This document shows positions 15,214 through 24,825 of a stretch of 64,000 bases of DNA, piece by piece. The stretch's first letter is position 1; each line of letters starts with the position of its first letter. The stretch comes from Parasphingorhabdus cellanae (GTDB lineage Bacteria > Pseudomonadota > Alphaproteobacteria > Sphingomonadales > Sphingomonadaceae). Where the stretch lies: positions 1,612,001 through 1,676,000 of the forward strand of contig NZ_CP071794.1 of the NCBI RefSeq assembly GCF_017498565.1, in the 5' to 3' direction. Under the pieces are notes generated by a model that saw only the letters and a program-made list of their open reading frames with translations, did no database searches and had not been told where the DNA came from. The position numbers and the translations under genes are program-made.

Positions 15214-17553
15214 ATGACCACAAAAACGAACACCAAGACATCAAATGAAATGCAGATGCTGGAACTGCTGGAATCACGGTTGCGGTGGCTGTCATCATGG
15301 ACGGTGCACAATGCCAATCACATCCGGGAAAAGCGTGACGGGCTGAAAGTTGGCGGCCACCAGGCGAGCTGTTCATCAATGACCGCGATCATGGCAGCGC
15401 TATATTTTCATGCGTTACGGCCGCAGGACAAAGTAGCGGTCAAGCCCCATGCCGGCCCTGTGCTCCATGCCATCCACTATCTGCTCGGCAATCAGAGCCA
15501 GGAAAAGCTGGAACGCTTTCGCGGCCTCGGCGGCGTGCAAAGCTACCCGTCGCGGACCAAGGACACCATCCCGGTCGATTTTTCCACCGGGTCGGTCGGC
15601 CTTGGTGTGGCGGTGACCGCTTTTTCCAGTTTGATGCAAGATTATCTGATCGCCCATGGTCAAATGGAAGAGAGCGATGCCGGGCGGATGATCGCCCTGA
15701 TGGGTGATGCCGAGCTGGACGAAGGCAATATCTATGAATGCCTGATCGAGGCTTACAAGCATGATATCCGCAATTGCTGGTGGGTGGTCGACTACAACCG
15801 GCAGTCGCTCGACAGCACGACCGCAGACCGCATGTTCCGCCGGTTTGATGATATTTTCGAAACCTGCGGCTGGCGCGTGGTCACCTTGAAATACGGCAAG
15901 CGGCAACAGGCGGCATTCAAGAAACCCGGCGGCAAGACGCTGGAACAATGGATCGACAGCTGCCCCAATGCCGATTTTGCCGCACTGACCTATCAAGGCG
16001 GCGAGGCATGGCGCAAGCGGCTGATCGACGATATCGGCGGCAAGCCCCATGTGAAAAAACTGCTCGCCGGTTTCGATGATGATGCACTTGCCGATCTGAT
16101 GACCAATCTCGGCGGCCATTGTGTCGAAACGCTGTCGGATGCATTTGATGCTTGTGATGATGAGCGACCAACACTGTTCATTGCCTATACCGTGAAGGGC
16201 TTTGGCCTGCCTCTGGCTGGTCACAAGGACAATCATTCCGGCATGATGAACCCGACGCAGATGGAGGGTTATCGCAAGAGCCTGGGAATCGAGCAAGGCG
16301 CTGAGTGGGAAGCCTATGGCGGACTGGGCGATAATGCGGCAGCACAGCTGAAAGCTTTCGTCGAAAAAAGCGCGCTTGCAAGGCAGAAACCGGAACCAAA
16401 GGCCGCTCCGGTCGTCGTCCCGGATCGGTTCGAAGTACCAGCGGGTGCGGAACAATCCACCCAGGCTGCGTTTGGCAAAGTTCTTCTGGATCTTGCAAAA
16501 TCGGGAGAAGAAATCGGCGACCGGATCGTTACGACGGCTCCCGACGTTACCCAGACAACCAATCTCGGTGCCTTTGTGAACCAGCGCGGTCTTTTTCGGC
16601 GTCAGGAAGTGGCTGACGTTTTCCAGCAGGCGAAAATTCCGTCCGCGCAAAAATGGTCCGCACATGGCGCAGGCCAGCATATCGAGCTGGGCATAGCGGA
16701 GAATAATTTCTTCCTGATGCTTACGTCAATGGGGCTGACGGCCCCGCATTTCGGAACGCGTTTATTGCCTGTGGGGACGGTCTATGACCCCTTCATTGCC
16801 CGCGGCCTCGATGCGCTCAACTATGGCTGTTATCAGGATGCCCGCTTTCTGCTGGTCGGAACACCGTCCGGCCTCACGCTGGGACCGGAGGGCGGTGCCC
16901 ATCAGTCTATCAACACGCCATTGATCGGGATAGGGCAACCCGGCCTGATCTATTTCGAGCCGGTCTGGGCTGACGAAGTGGCGTTGATGATGCGCTGGGC
17001 CTTTGATCATATGCAGTGCGAAGACGGCAGTTCCGTTTATTTGCGCCTCAGCACACGTTCGATCGCGCAAATAGAGCGTGAAAATGACAGCTGGGAAGCG
17101 GATGCACTCAAGGGCGCCTATTGGTTACGCAGACCCGCCAAAGGCGCGGAAGCGGCCATTGCCTTTACCGGAGCCATAGCACCGGAAGTGCTGCAGGCTT
17201 ATGACAGTCTGGTCACGGATATCCCCGGATTGGGATTGCTCAACGTGACATCACCCGACCTGCTCCATCGCGGATGGTCACAGCAACGTGCAGCGCGCTG
17301 GCAAGGACAAGATCATAGCGCCTGTCATGCCGGCCTGATGCTGGACGAATTATCACCGGATGCAGGCCTGATCACGGTTCTCGACGGTTCTCCTTCAGCC
17401 CTGTCCTGGCTGGGTGCTGTGCGAGGCATGAAGGTCAGTCCTCTCGGCACTGATCGCTTTGGCCAGACCGGAGACTTGCCTGATCTCTACAATGCCTACC
17501 GGATAGACGAGAACGCGATTATCGATGCAGCGGCTGAACTATTTTTGGGTTGA
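15214..17553 (+). CDS. Thiamine-diphosphate enzyme, AceE-type pyruvate dehydrogenase E1 / transketolase family
   Basis: About 779 residues from the ATG at 15214, the second in-frame start; the TTG at 15187 has no ribosome site. The ThDP-binding motif reads GDAELDEGNIYE (about residue 165) and runs to VDYNRQSLD, very like homodimeric AceE. VGGHQASCSS and KPHAGPVLHAIHYLLG are also shared with E1 and transketolase. It is shorter than AceE (about 890), and no E2 or E3 gene is in the window, so it may use another complex's E2 or act as a ketolase or decarboxylase. It is divergent from the aldehyde dehydrogenase with a shared operator, which suggests a 2-oxo acid or ketol intermediate of the same pathway. 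Confidence 0.82.
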   Translation: MTTKTNTKTSNEMQMLELLESRLRWLSSWTVHNANHIREKRDGLKVGGHQASCSSMTAIMAALYFHALRPQDKVAVKPHAGPVLHAIHYLLGNQSQEKLERFRGLGGVQSYPSRTKDTIPVDFSTGSVGLGVAVTAFSSLMQDYLIAHGQMEESDAGRMIALMGDAELDEGNIYECLIEAYKHDIRNCWWVVDYNRQSLDSTTADRMFRRFDDIFETCGWRVVTLKYGKRQQAAFKKPGGKTLEQWIDSCPNADFAALTYQGGEAWRKRLIDDIGGKPHVKKLLAGFDDDALADLMTNLGGHCVETLSDAFDACDDERPTLFIAYTVKGFGLPLAGHKDNHSGMMNPTQMEGYRKSLGIEQGAEWEAYGGLGDNAAAQLKAFVEKSALARQKPEPKAAPVVVPDRFEVPAGAEQSTQAAFGKVLLDLAKSGEEIGDRIVTTAPDVTQTTNLGAFVNQRGLFRRQEVADVFQQAKIPSAQKWSAHGAGQHIELGIAENNFFLMLTSMGLTAPHFGTRLLPVGTVYDPFIARGLDALNYGCYQDARFLLVGTPSGLTLGPEGGAHQSINTPLIGIGQPGLIYFEPVWADEVALMMRWAFDHMQCEDGSSVYLRLSTRSIAQIERENDSWEADALKGAYWLRRPAKGAEAAIAFTGAIAPEVLQAYDSLVTDIPGLGLLNVTSPDLLHRGWSQQRAARWQGQDHSACHAGLMLDELSPDAGLITVLDGSPSALSWLGAVRGMKVSPLGTDRFGQTGDLPDLYNAYRIDENAIIDAAAELFLG

Positions 17554-17585
17554 GCACAATCGCGGAAACAAGAAATCACAATCAA

Positions 17586-17619
17586 ATTGCCGGACACCTC
17601 CCCCAAGGTGCCCGGCAAT
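17586..17619. terminator. Bidirectional hairpin terminator between convergent genes
   Basis: A 13-bp stem with one A-C mismatch pairs 17586-17598 with 17607-17619 around an 8-base loop. It lies between the convergent E1 (ends 17553) and receptor (ends 17655) genes. In the minus direction the stem is followed by a T-rich tract, so it fits best as the receptor's terminator. Confidence 0.6.
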
Positions 17620-17654
17620 GCGTGACGAAGCCAAAGGCTTTGTGACACAAGCGA

Positions 17655-19994
17655 TTAGAAATTAACTTTGCCTGTCAGGCCAAATGTGCGCCGCTCACCG
17701 AAAAATTCACCATAGGTGGTACCGAAAGGCAGAACCACAACGAAAGCATTCGACACATATTTTTTGTCAAAAGCATTGCGTATCCAGGCATTTACAGAAA
17801 AGTTTCCGAAGGTAACGCCTGCACTGCCATTGACCAGAAAGCGGTCCGGAATTGTCCCGACATTGGCCGTCGATGCGAAAAAGTCGCTTTGATAGCTGAA
17901 ATCCGTCCGTAGATAATAATTGCTATCTCCGGAGCCGATTTCTCCCTCCCACTGGATACCAAAGGATGCCTGGGTCGGCGGTGTACGTTCAATATCATTG
18001 CCTCCAACATCGCCATTGGAGTTACACACCACATCATCACAAGGTGCGGAGATGAAAAAGGGCGTACCCGGCGTACCACGTGTCCGCGCAAAGCGCTGAT
18101 CGATGGTGCCATCATCATATGTTGCCTCGGAATGCGAGAAGGTCGCATCAATGCTCAAGTTGTCGGTTATCTGGTAGAAAGCATCAAGCTCAATACCATA
18201 GATTGATGCACCGCCAAGATTTTGGGCAATTGCGGTGGCATTCGGGTCAGTCGCATCCGGATCGGGAGAATTGATTACGACATCCCGCCAATCCGTGTAA
18301 TATATCGATCCGTTGAGACGAAGATCACCGCCCAGGAAGGTGTTTTTGGAACCAATTTCAAAGGTCCAGTTGGTCTCTTTGTCAAAAACCTGGTTCTCCG
18401 GAGCGAGCGCGGTCGGATTAAAACCACCGGCCTTTGAACCTTTTGCAACCGTTGCAAAAAGAAGACTCTCATCGCTGAGATCATATTCGGCCGTGAAGCG
18501 CGGCGCAAAGTCTTTAAACGTATCGCTTAGTGTCAGAGACCTGCGGTTGTCTATCGCTGTAATCTCTGTCTCGGAATATCTTCCTTCTGCTCCCAGGCGA
18601 AGTGCGCCATTTGCTGATGTCCAGTGAATTTCACCAAAAATCGATTTGATTTCGGTGTCGGTGGTGGTGTCTCCCAAAAGAAAGGCGAATGGATCGCCCG
18701 GAAAAGGATCATCGGCACTTACGATCGGATTTAAATTGTTGCTCGTAAATGTCGTGATGTCCGTACCATCGGAATAATAGACCCCGATTGCTCCCCGAAA
18801 CTGACCCGAATTGTCAAAATTGAGCCGCACCTCATGGGAGTCGTAATCCATGCTGCCGACCGGTGTATTCTGGAAATTACACCGCCCCGCAACAAGCGTT
18901 CCGCAGTTAATCGGCTCCGGTTCGCCGCTGACCGCAATATCAACATCGCCGTTTACGTTGCCGAACAAATAGCTGAATGTCAGCGCATCAGAAACATCAA
19001 TTTCCAGATTGGCCCGGAAAAAGCCGGTCTTTGAATGGACGCCGTAGGCCCGCGGGTCAACAATGACTGAATCTCCCGGTGCAGGCAAATCGCCGCAGAT
19101 TAGCGCAGGATTGGGCCCCACGCCGAAAATGGTGCGATTGGAACCACAATTGAAATCACCCAGAACTTCCGCCAGATAGCGGTTCGCGCGGGCTTCTTCT
19201 TTTCTGTTAAAATGGTTGTAGGACGCTTCCAGGCGAACCCCGTCTAACGGTTTGAACGCTGCTGAAACCGAAATGGCCTGATTGTCCCGGCCACCGACAT
19301 TACCGGATGTACCGCGATCCAAGTCCAGACTGTCGGCGAACGGGTGGTCATTATCCCAAGAGCCATCAAAAGATGAATATTCGTAAGAACCTGCAATGGC
19401 AAACCATTCATTGACCGAGAAGTTTAGAAAACCGCCAATATCATAGCGCTCGTCAGATCCAATTGTGCCCTCGATCTCGCCGGAAATCTCTCCCGTAATC
19501 TCGGCTTTCCTGGGAATATAGTTGATTGCGCCTGCAAAAGCGTTGCGTCCATAGCGCGCGCTTTGCGGGCCCTTGACGATCTCAATACGCTGAAGACTTG
19601 TTGTACCGAGGTCCACAGCCCAAGCACGCGGTATATATATGCCGTCCAAAAAGGTTGAGACATTCGATTCCAGAGCGGTGACGCGTGTCTGGGCCTGCCC
19701 GCGAATAACCGGTGTGCCGATACCGCCGGAGAAATCCTCAAAGCTGAAACCTGGCGTAAAACGCGCAACATCGTCCAATTCCTGAATCGCCTGGCGAGAT
19801 ATATCTTCCGCGTCAAAGGCTGTGATAGCGAGAGGAACGTCCTGAATATTCTCAGCACGATTACGCGCTGTTACGACGATGATATTGCCATCATCGACTT
19901 CGGCAGCCTCAGACGTTTGTGCAACGGCAACGCTTGGAATTACAAAACCAGTGGCTGCGGCCAGAGCCAATAGACTCACTTTTTGAACGCGCAT
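17655..19994 (-). CDS. TonB-dependent outer-membrane receptor (TBDR-1)
   Basis: This 779-residue protein has a signal peptide ending AVAQTSEA and a TonB box-like NIIVVTA. The plug domain contains the family motif VKGPQSARYGRNAFAGAINY, and a 22-strand-type barrel ends RRTFGLTGKVNF with terminal Phe. It lacks an STN signalling domain, so it is a plain transporter. Sphingomonad receptors of this type import aromatic compounds, terpenoids or oligomers as well as siderophores. The dyad at 20124-20140, about 130 bases upstream, links it with the PhyH-type and aldehyde dehydrogenase promoters, so it probably imports the substrate of that district. Confidence 0.9.
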   Translation of the reverse strand: MRVQKVSLLALAAATGFVIPSVAVAQTSEAAEVDDGNIIVVTARNRAENIQDVPLAITAFDAEDISRQAIQELDDVARFTPGFSFEDFSGGIGTPVIRGQAQTRVTALESNVSTFLDGIYIPRAWAVDLGTTSLQRIEIVKGPQSARYGRNAFAGAINYIPRKAEITGEISGEIEGTIGSDERYDIGGFLNFSVNEWFAIAGSYEYSSFDGSWDNDHPFADSLDLDRGTSGNVGGRDNQAISVSAAFKPLDGVRLEASYNHFNRKEEARANRYLAEVLGDFNCGSNRTIFGVGPNPALICGDLPAPGDSVIVDPRAYGVHSKTGFFRANLEIDVSDALTFSYLFGNVNGDVDIAVSGEPEPINCGTLVAGRCNFQNTPVGSMDYDSHEVRLNFDNSGQFRGAIGVYYSDGTDITTFTSNNLNPIVSADDPFPGDPFAFLLGDTTTDTEIKSIFGEIHWTSANGALRLGAEGRYSETEITAIDNRRSLTLSDTFKDFAPRFTAEYDLSDESLLFATVAKGSKAGGFNPTALAPENQVFDKETNWTFEIGSKNTFLGGDLRLNGSIYYTDWRDVVINSPDPDATDPNATAIAQNLGGASIYGIELDAFYQITDNLSIDATFSHSEATYDDGTIDQRFARTRGTPGTPFFISAPCDDVVCNSNGDVGGNDIERTPPTQASFGIQWEGEIGSGDSNYYLRTDFSYQSDFFASTANVGTIPDRFLVNGSAGVTFGNFSVNAWIRNAFDKKYVSNAFVVVLPFGTTYGEFFGERRTFGLTGKVNF

Positions 19995-20443
19995 TTTCTA
20001 CCTCCATGAAATCTGAACCTTTTGGAACAGTTATATTATCAACACGCCTATCCTGACGGTTGTCCCCGAGCTATCATCCAAGCTTGCTCAAATTTTCGCG
20101 GAATGTTGGTTCAATTAAATCCCTATCCACCTATCGGATAGTTTAACATCGTGAGAATCTTTGCTGCCCAATCACTAAAGGCCCCGATCAAGCTTGTGCC
20201 TCTGCCTATCGCCAGAATGACGTTCATTTCCTCTTTGTAGTGACGGCAATCTTTCGGCGCGCGCGCCCTAACATGAACCACCGCATCTACCTTTGCTACC
20301 TTTGCGCCGCCATTAATCGAATAATATCAAAATTTTTTGATAGCGGATGCTAATTAGTTGGGCATCATATGGACACAAAGTACGTAATTTTTGAACGGCT
20401 AACGATCGTCAGCCGGGTATTACCTTGTAACATCAATAGAATC
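19995..20443. other. Promoter region of TBDR-1 and spacer up to the island boundary
   Basis: No gene is supported in this 449-bp stretch. It holds the leader of TBDR-1 and the third copy of the 17-bp dyad. Further right the sequence is AT-rich with scattered stops in all frames and then meets the tRNA-Gly fragment. Confidence 0.5.
20124..20140. promoter_or_regulatory. 17-bp dyad operator, copy 3 (TATCC-N7-GGATA)
   Basis: TATCCACCTATCGGATA lies upstream of TBDR-1; flanking bases C and G extend the arms to CTATCC and GGATAG. Arm sequence, spacing and the following GTTT agree with the copy at 10449-10465, about 9.7 kb away. This supports one regulator for the receptor and the catabolic operons. 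Confidence 0.55.
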
Positions 20444-20490
20444 TGGAGCGGTCGAAGAGATTCGAACTCTCGGCCCCAACCTTGGCAAGA
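20444..20490 (-). other. 3' fragment of tRNA-Gly(GCC): probable attachment site of an integrated element
   Basis: Read on the minus strand, this stretch runs from the anticodon loop (TTGCCAA, anticodon GCC) through the anticodon-stem 3' side, a complete T arm (GAGAG TTCGAAT CTC) and the acceptor 3' strand CGACCGC to T and CCA. The sequence 5' of the anticodon cannot pair with GGTTG, so the 5' half of the tRNA is missing. Such 3' tRNA segments are the standard crossover site of tyrosine integrases, and a decayed integrase gene starts about 115 bases away. It marks one end of an old integrated element. Confidence 0.7.
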
Positions 20491-20603
20491 GATAGATCAT
20501 GATTGGGGGCATTCCCTACGGTACACTACACTCTCACTTATCTATATAAATCGGTACCTTGCTTACACATAGGTTATTTGAGATTGTTGTAAGCGAGATC
20601 ATC

Positions 20604-21840
20604 ATGCCCAAGCTGACAAATCGTTTGATAGATACCTTGAAACCAGACGAAAAGCGCCAGCTTTTTATGTGGGATAACGAGCTACGCGGCTTTGGTGTTC
20701 GGATGTTGCCAAGTGGCTCCGCTGCCTATTTTCTTCATTATCGTAATGAGGAAAAACTGGCGCTCGTCTGCAAGGGCGGTGATCCGATCGAACAACGTAG
20801 AGCCGAGCGCAACGCGCCAACCGTTAGCGAGATTTGCGATTGGTATCTGGAGGCAGCTATTGGGTGGACGACGCCTCCCTATAGCGTCTTCGACTCTGAA
20901 ATTTGATCGCGGCCGGATCGAGCGACACGTCAAGCCTCTGCTTGGTGGTCGTTTGGTGCGAGCATTGACTTTGACCACCTCGAACGCTTTCAGGCAGACG
21001 TTGCCGCTGGCAAAACATCACAGGAAAGACGGGGACGCGGTGGAATCACTACTGGGGCGCCGGCGTTTGGGGGCGCGGGCGTTGCTGGCCGTACCATAGA
21101 TATGCTCCATACGATATTCGATCAAGCAGCGCGCGGGGACCTCATCGATACCAACCCCGCACGAAATGCCCGCAACCTTACTGCTGAGAAGAAGCAGATA
21201 AAACATTTGTCCGTCGAACAGATCAAGCTGATTGGTGATATCATACGCAACAACCCGCAAGAGAATCCCGTGGCATGTGCGATGCCATTCGCTTGGTGCT
21301 GCTCACAGGCTTTAGGCGGACGGAAGCACTAGGATTAAAGCATGACTGGATTGATGAGAAATCAAATTGCGTCTATTTTCCCAGCACCAAGACGGGCAAC
21401 CAAATACGTGTGATCAGCAGCCATGCAATTGCCCTAATAAAAGCGCAGCCTATTATCGGCGACAATCCCCGCATGTTTACTGGCGAACGTGGCGATGGTC
21501 ATTTTGTTGGCATCCCGCGCGTTTTAAAGCGACTATCAGTCGAGACTAAATCGAGGGTCTTACCGCCGATCGGTTGCGTCACAGTTTCGCATCAGTCGCC
21601 GCTGAACTGGGATATTCCGAGCTGACTATCGCATCATTGCTAGGCCACGCATCACGCGGCGTTACCCAGCGTTATGTGCATATCGACAAAGCGGTCTTGC
21701 AAGCGGCGGAACATGTATCTGCACAATTAGCTGAATGGCTGGAACCCAGACGTCCTTCCGGATTTCAACCGATTGGCCTAGAATCGCGACAGAAATGGTC
21801 GAGTGACTGGGTATCCACTAAGGCTGCTACGAACAGGTGA
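20604..21840 (+). pseudogene. Decayed P4-type tyrosine integrase
   Basis: The N-terminal arm-binding domain is clear (MPKLTNRLIDTLKP, then WDNELRGFGVRMLPSGSAAY), but the segment after HYRNEE is shortened. The reading then shifts several times. LKFDRGRIERHVKPLLGGR continues in a second frame and LHTIFDQAARGDLIDTNPAR in a third. The catalytic domain (LVLLTGFRRTEALGLKHDW with the first Arg) is followed by one more shift before RLRHSFASVAAELGYS and LLGHASRGVTQRYVHID, which hold the HxxR-like, His and Tyr residues. No single frame could make an active enzyme. Its position beside the tRNA-Gly fragment is the usual island arrangement. Confidence 0.8.
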
Positions 21841-22269
21841 CTCTAGGGAACGGATTTGATTTTGGACTTGTAAAGTAACTCATAAAGAGCAACTCCGTAT
21901 CTTCCAATCACACCAAAGAAACCGTCATCGGCATGATTTGATATAACCTTCCACGCTCGATTGAACTACCCCCTAGAAGCGAGAATCGGCGGCAATAGAT
22001 GTTTTGGGGTCTAGATCGGTCGCCACACCGATAGCCTGCGCCGTCACTAGCAGCATGCGGGCCCGGACGTCAGAAGCAGAGCAGACTTTACTCGTCTATT
22101 CATCCCCTGATTGGATCGGAAGAATACAACTCCCTGTGCTGCCAAGATTAATAACGGCTTAAAAGTAAGATCGTTAGCCATCATCGAATTTTCTCTGGTT
22201 GGATTTTTGGTAACGCTCGCGAGACGATCGCTACTGCATCTGTCGGCGGCTGAAGGCCTCAGCATATCT
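21841..22269. other. Spacer without a supportable gene
   Basis: This 429-bp stretch lies between the dead integrase and the end of TBDR-2. Short frames exist on both strands, but none has a ribosome site or recognisable content. It is probably eroded island sequence. Confidence 0.4.
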
Positions 22270-24642
22270 TCAGTCAAATCCAACCCGCAAACTCACGCCG
22301 AATATCCGGGGATCGAGCAGGAATGCGCTCCTAAAGCTACCGACCAACTCAGAATTCACTTCGAAAAATGTGATGCTGTCCTGGTTGAGTACATTTTTAA
22401 CAAAGGCGGTTATGCTGAGGTCACGATCCTGACGCGCCAGCTGGAGCGACAGGTCAAATTGTTCCCATCCATCCACCCGGTCGGCCGCCGTATTGAACTC
22501 GCGGCTGTTAAAGCTGGTCTGGCTGTAAAAATCGGCACGGGGGCGGATCGTCCAGTCTGATCCCACCTCTATAGTGTACTCCGCCGCAAGCTTGAGCGTG
22601 CGCTTTGGCGCATTAGGCAGGGTGTTACCCTGAAGCTGGAACGGCGCAAAGCCACGCGACGCGTCCTCGCTCATAAAGTCGCTGCGAATTTCCGTATCGA
22701 GCAGACCCAGTGCCGCTTCGAGCCTTAAGTTCGGAACAGGAGTGGCAAAAGCCTCCAGCTCAAGGCCCTGAACCCGTGAAGACGGAATATTCGTATTCTC
22801 CGCGAGGCCGCCGACAATCTGACCAAAAATCAGGTTCTTGTAGTCATAGCGGAAGATTGCGGCATTCACCGTCAGGCGGCGGTCGAAAAATTCGTTCTTG
22901 CTGCCCAGTTCGTAGGAATCGATAAATTCAGACCCGAATGTCTGGCTGGTGGCGGTAGATCCGGGATTAAATCCGCCAGATTTGAAGCCACGAGAATAGG
23001 TCAGGTAGACGTTATTTTCGGGCGTAGGTTGCCAGGAAATACTGGCACGGCCGGTCCATGCATCGAAATCCTCTTCGCCGACAAAAGGTTCACCCAAGGC
23101 CAAAAAGCCACTGGCCGTGACAATTTGCTTCTCGTCCTTCGTATAACGCAAACCACCCAAAAGACTGATGGTCGGCGTCAGATCATAATAGATTTCACCA
23201 AAAGCGGCATAGCTGACAACTTCTGCCAGGCTGGTATTGCCGCTTGTCAGAAAGCCTAACGTCCGGTTGGCAGGCAGATAGGTATTCACTTCCCCGGTGC
23301 CGTCCGCGTCCAGATAATAGCCGCCGATGAGGAAATTGAACGGGCCTTCGAAATCAGAGGCCAGACGCAGCTCCTGGCTGAACTGCTCCCGCGTGCCAAA
23401 TGCTTCCTGGGCCGTCAGGTAATTTGTTGTCGTTATCGTCTGCCCGTTGCCAATATTATAGGTCAGCACACCATTACCGTTACCATCGTCGGTTACTGTA
23501 AAGGGTGCGCCGAACACAGTAAAATCGCCGGGATTGAAGGCATTAGGCCGCGTGCCCTGATCGAAATCGCGATAGGAACTGTTTTCGCCATCGCGATAAC
23601 CGGTAACCGAGGTGAGACGCAGATTGTCGCCAATATCCTGATTGATCACCAGCGTTGCGAGAAAATCCTCGTTACGCTGGATTGGATCAATATCGATCCG
23701 CACTTCGCGCAGATTGGTGGGGTTATCGCTGAACGTATCAGCCCGTACAATGCCGGGAAGCAATCCGTTGTCGATCGGGAAATTGTTGCTCGGGAAATCG
23801 AAATCAACACTGTCCGGCGAACAGCCCAGCACAGGGTCCGGCGTGCACAAAGACTTGACCGCATTGGCACGATTGCTGTCCTCGCGGAAATAGGTCAGCG
23901 TCAGATCCACCGTGGTGCGCGACGTCGGCTCAAAGCGGGTGCTCGACCGCAGCGTAAACTGGTCACGGCCATCTATGCGGTTACCGTCAAACAGGTTTTT
24001 CGTATAACCGTCGCGTTTCAGGAAATGCGCGGCAAAGCGTTGCGACAGACCATTGGCGATGGGGATGTTTATCGCCCCTTCTGCCCGGATACCGTCGAAA
24101 CGCTCTAGCTGAATGGACGCATAGCCGCCAAATTCATCTTTTGGTTTGGCGGTAACAATGTTGATTGCACCGCCGGTTGTGTTTCGCCCGAACAAGGTGC
24201 CCTGTGGGCCACGCAGAACTTCGATCCGCTCCAGATCAAAAAACTCTCCGAATGTTGAGCCTTGCTGCAGAAATACGCCGTTTTGAAGTATCCCGATATT
24301 GGTGTCATTGGTGCCGCCAAAAGACTGTGAACCGACACCGCGGATTGTGAGGTTGCGGTTTGCCGACAAGACCACATTCGGGGCGTTGAACTGCAAATCA
24401 AGAGCGTCTTCAATTTTCGCCGCCTGCAGGTCATCGCCGCTCAGGGCCGTGATGGCGATTGGAACGTCCTGCAGATTTTCTTCGCGCAGCTGGGCAGTGA
24501 CGATGATCACGTTATCATCATCGTCGGGATCAGCGCCTGCCTCCTGGGCGGCAGCGACACCTGTCGAGCCAGCCCAAGCCAGCGCAACTGCCGACACGCA
24601 TGCTGCTGTTTTCCTGCTTATTTTACGATATTTTCCAGACAT
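22270..24642 (-). CDS. TonB-dependent outer-membrane receptor (TBDR-2)
   Basis: About 790 residues with a signal peptide (MSGKYRKISRKTAA, then a core ending VAAAQ). A TonB box-like DNVIIVTAQ, the plug motif LRGPQGTLFGRNTTGGAINI and a barrel with C-terminal FGVSLRVGFD identify the family. No STN domain is present. AAGGA lies just before the ATG at 24642; a GTG five codons earlier also has a purine-rich site. About 55-80 bases upstream lies the TATTG-N10-CAAT type dyad shared with the 24826-25920 hydrolase/26052 oxidoreductase divergon and the SDR, so this receptor is probably the outer-membrane entry of that module. Confidence 0.9.
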   Translation of the reverse strand: MSGKYRKISRKTAACVSAVALAWAGSTGVAAAQEAGADPDDDDNVIIVTAQLREENLQDVPIAITALSGDDLQAAKIEDALDLQFNAPNVVLSANRNLTIRGVGSQSFGGTNDTNIGILQNGVFLQQGSTFGEFFDLERIEVLRGPQGTLFGRNTTGGAINIVTAKPKDEFGGYASIQLERFDGIRAEGAINIPIANGLSQRFAAHFLKRDGYTKNLFDGNRIDGRDQFTLRSSTRFEPTSRTTVDLTLTYFREDSNRANAVKSLCTPDPVLGCSPDSVDFDFPSNNFPIDNGLLPGIVRADTFSDNPTNLREVRIDIDPIQRNEDFLATLVINQDIGDNLRLTSVTGYRDGENSSYRDFDQGTRPNAFNPGDFTVFGAPFTVTDDGNGNGVLTYNIGNGQTITTTNYLTAQEAFGTREQFSQELRLASDFEGPFNFLIGGYYLDADGTGEVNTYLPANRTLGFLTSGNTSLAEVVSYAAFGEIYYDLTPTISLLGGLRYTKDEKQIVTASGFLALGEPFVGEEDFDAWTGRASISWQPTPENNVYLTYSRGFKSGGFNPGSTATSQTFGSEFIDSYELGSKNEFFDRRLTVNAAIFRYDYKNLIFGQIVGGLAENTNIPSSRVQGLELEAFATPVPNLRLEAALGLLDTEIRSDFMSEDASRGFAPFQLQGNTLPNAPKRTLKLAAEYTIEVGSDWTIRPRADFYSQTSFNSREFNTAADRVDGWEQFDLSLQLARQDRDLSITAFVKNVLNQDSITFFEVNSELVGSFRSAFLLDPRIFGVSLRVGFD

Positions 24643-24695
24643 TGGTCCTTGCGACACTGATCTTCTCCCATCCTGTTGTTTTGCGAAAGATTATC

Positions 24696-24721
24696 TTAAT
24701 TGGAAATAGAGTCAATAATAA
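24696..24721. promoter_or_regulatory. Shared TTGACT-containing dyad, copy 1 (TBDR-2 promoter)
   Basis: Read towards TBDR-2 the site contains TATTGACT, then TTTCCAATT, giving the dyad TATTG-N10-CAAT. The same string with the same spacing stands before the 25920 hydrolase and the 30544 SDR. TTGACT could be a -35 box, but the right arm, in the same place at all three sites, is better explained by a repressor operator. Confidence 0.6.
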
Positions 24722-24825
24722 TTGTCAAATTGGTCAATTAATGCCTCGATGAGCTACAACCGACAGCTTGGTTAGCGAAAAATAGGAGACCTGCGTCAGC
24801 AGACATCTGACCCAATCAAGCAGGT

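Noticed and set aside
20369-20572. 67-codon frame across the tRNA-Gly fragment
   Set aside because: It runs through the tRNA remnant, has no ribosome site and shows no protein-like composition.
22111-22560. 149-codon plus-strand frame at the end of TBDR-2
   Set aside because: Most of it is antisense to the receptor's C-terminal barrel strands.
24690-24720. Explaining the TBDR-2 upstream motif only as a -35/-10 promoter
   Set aside because: TTGACT is a good -35, but a consistent -10 at 16-18 bases is not found at the three sites, whereas the CAAT arm is always at the same distance.
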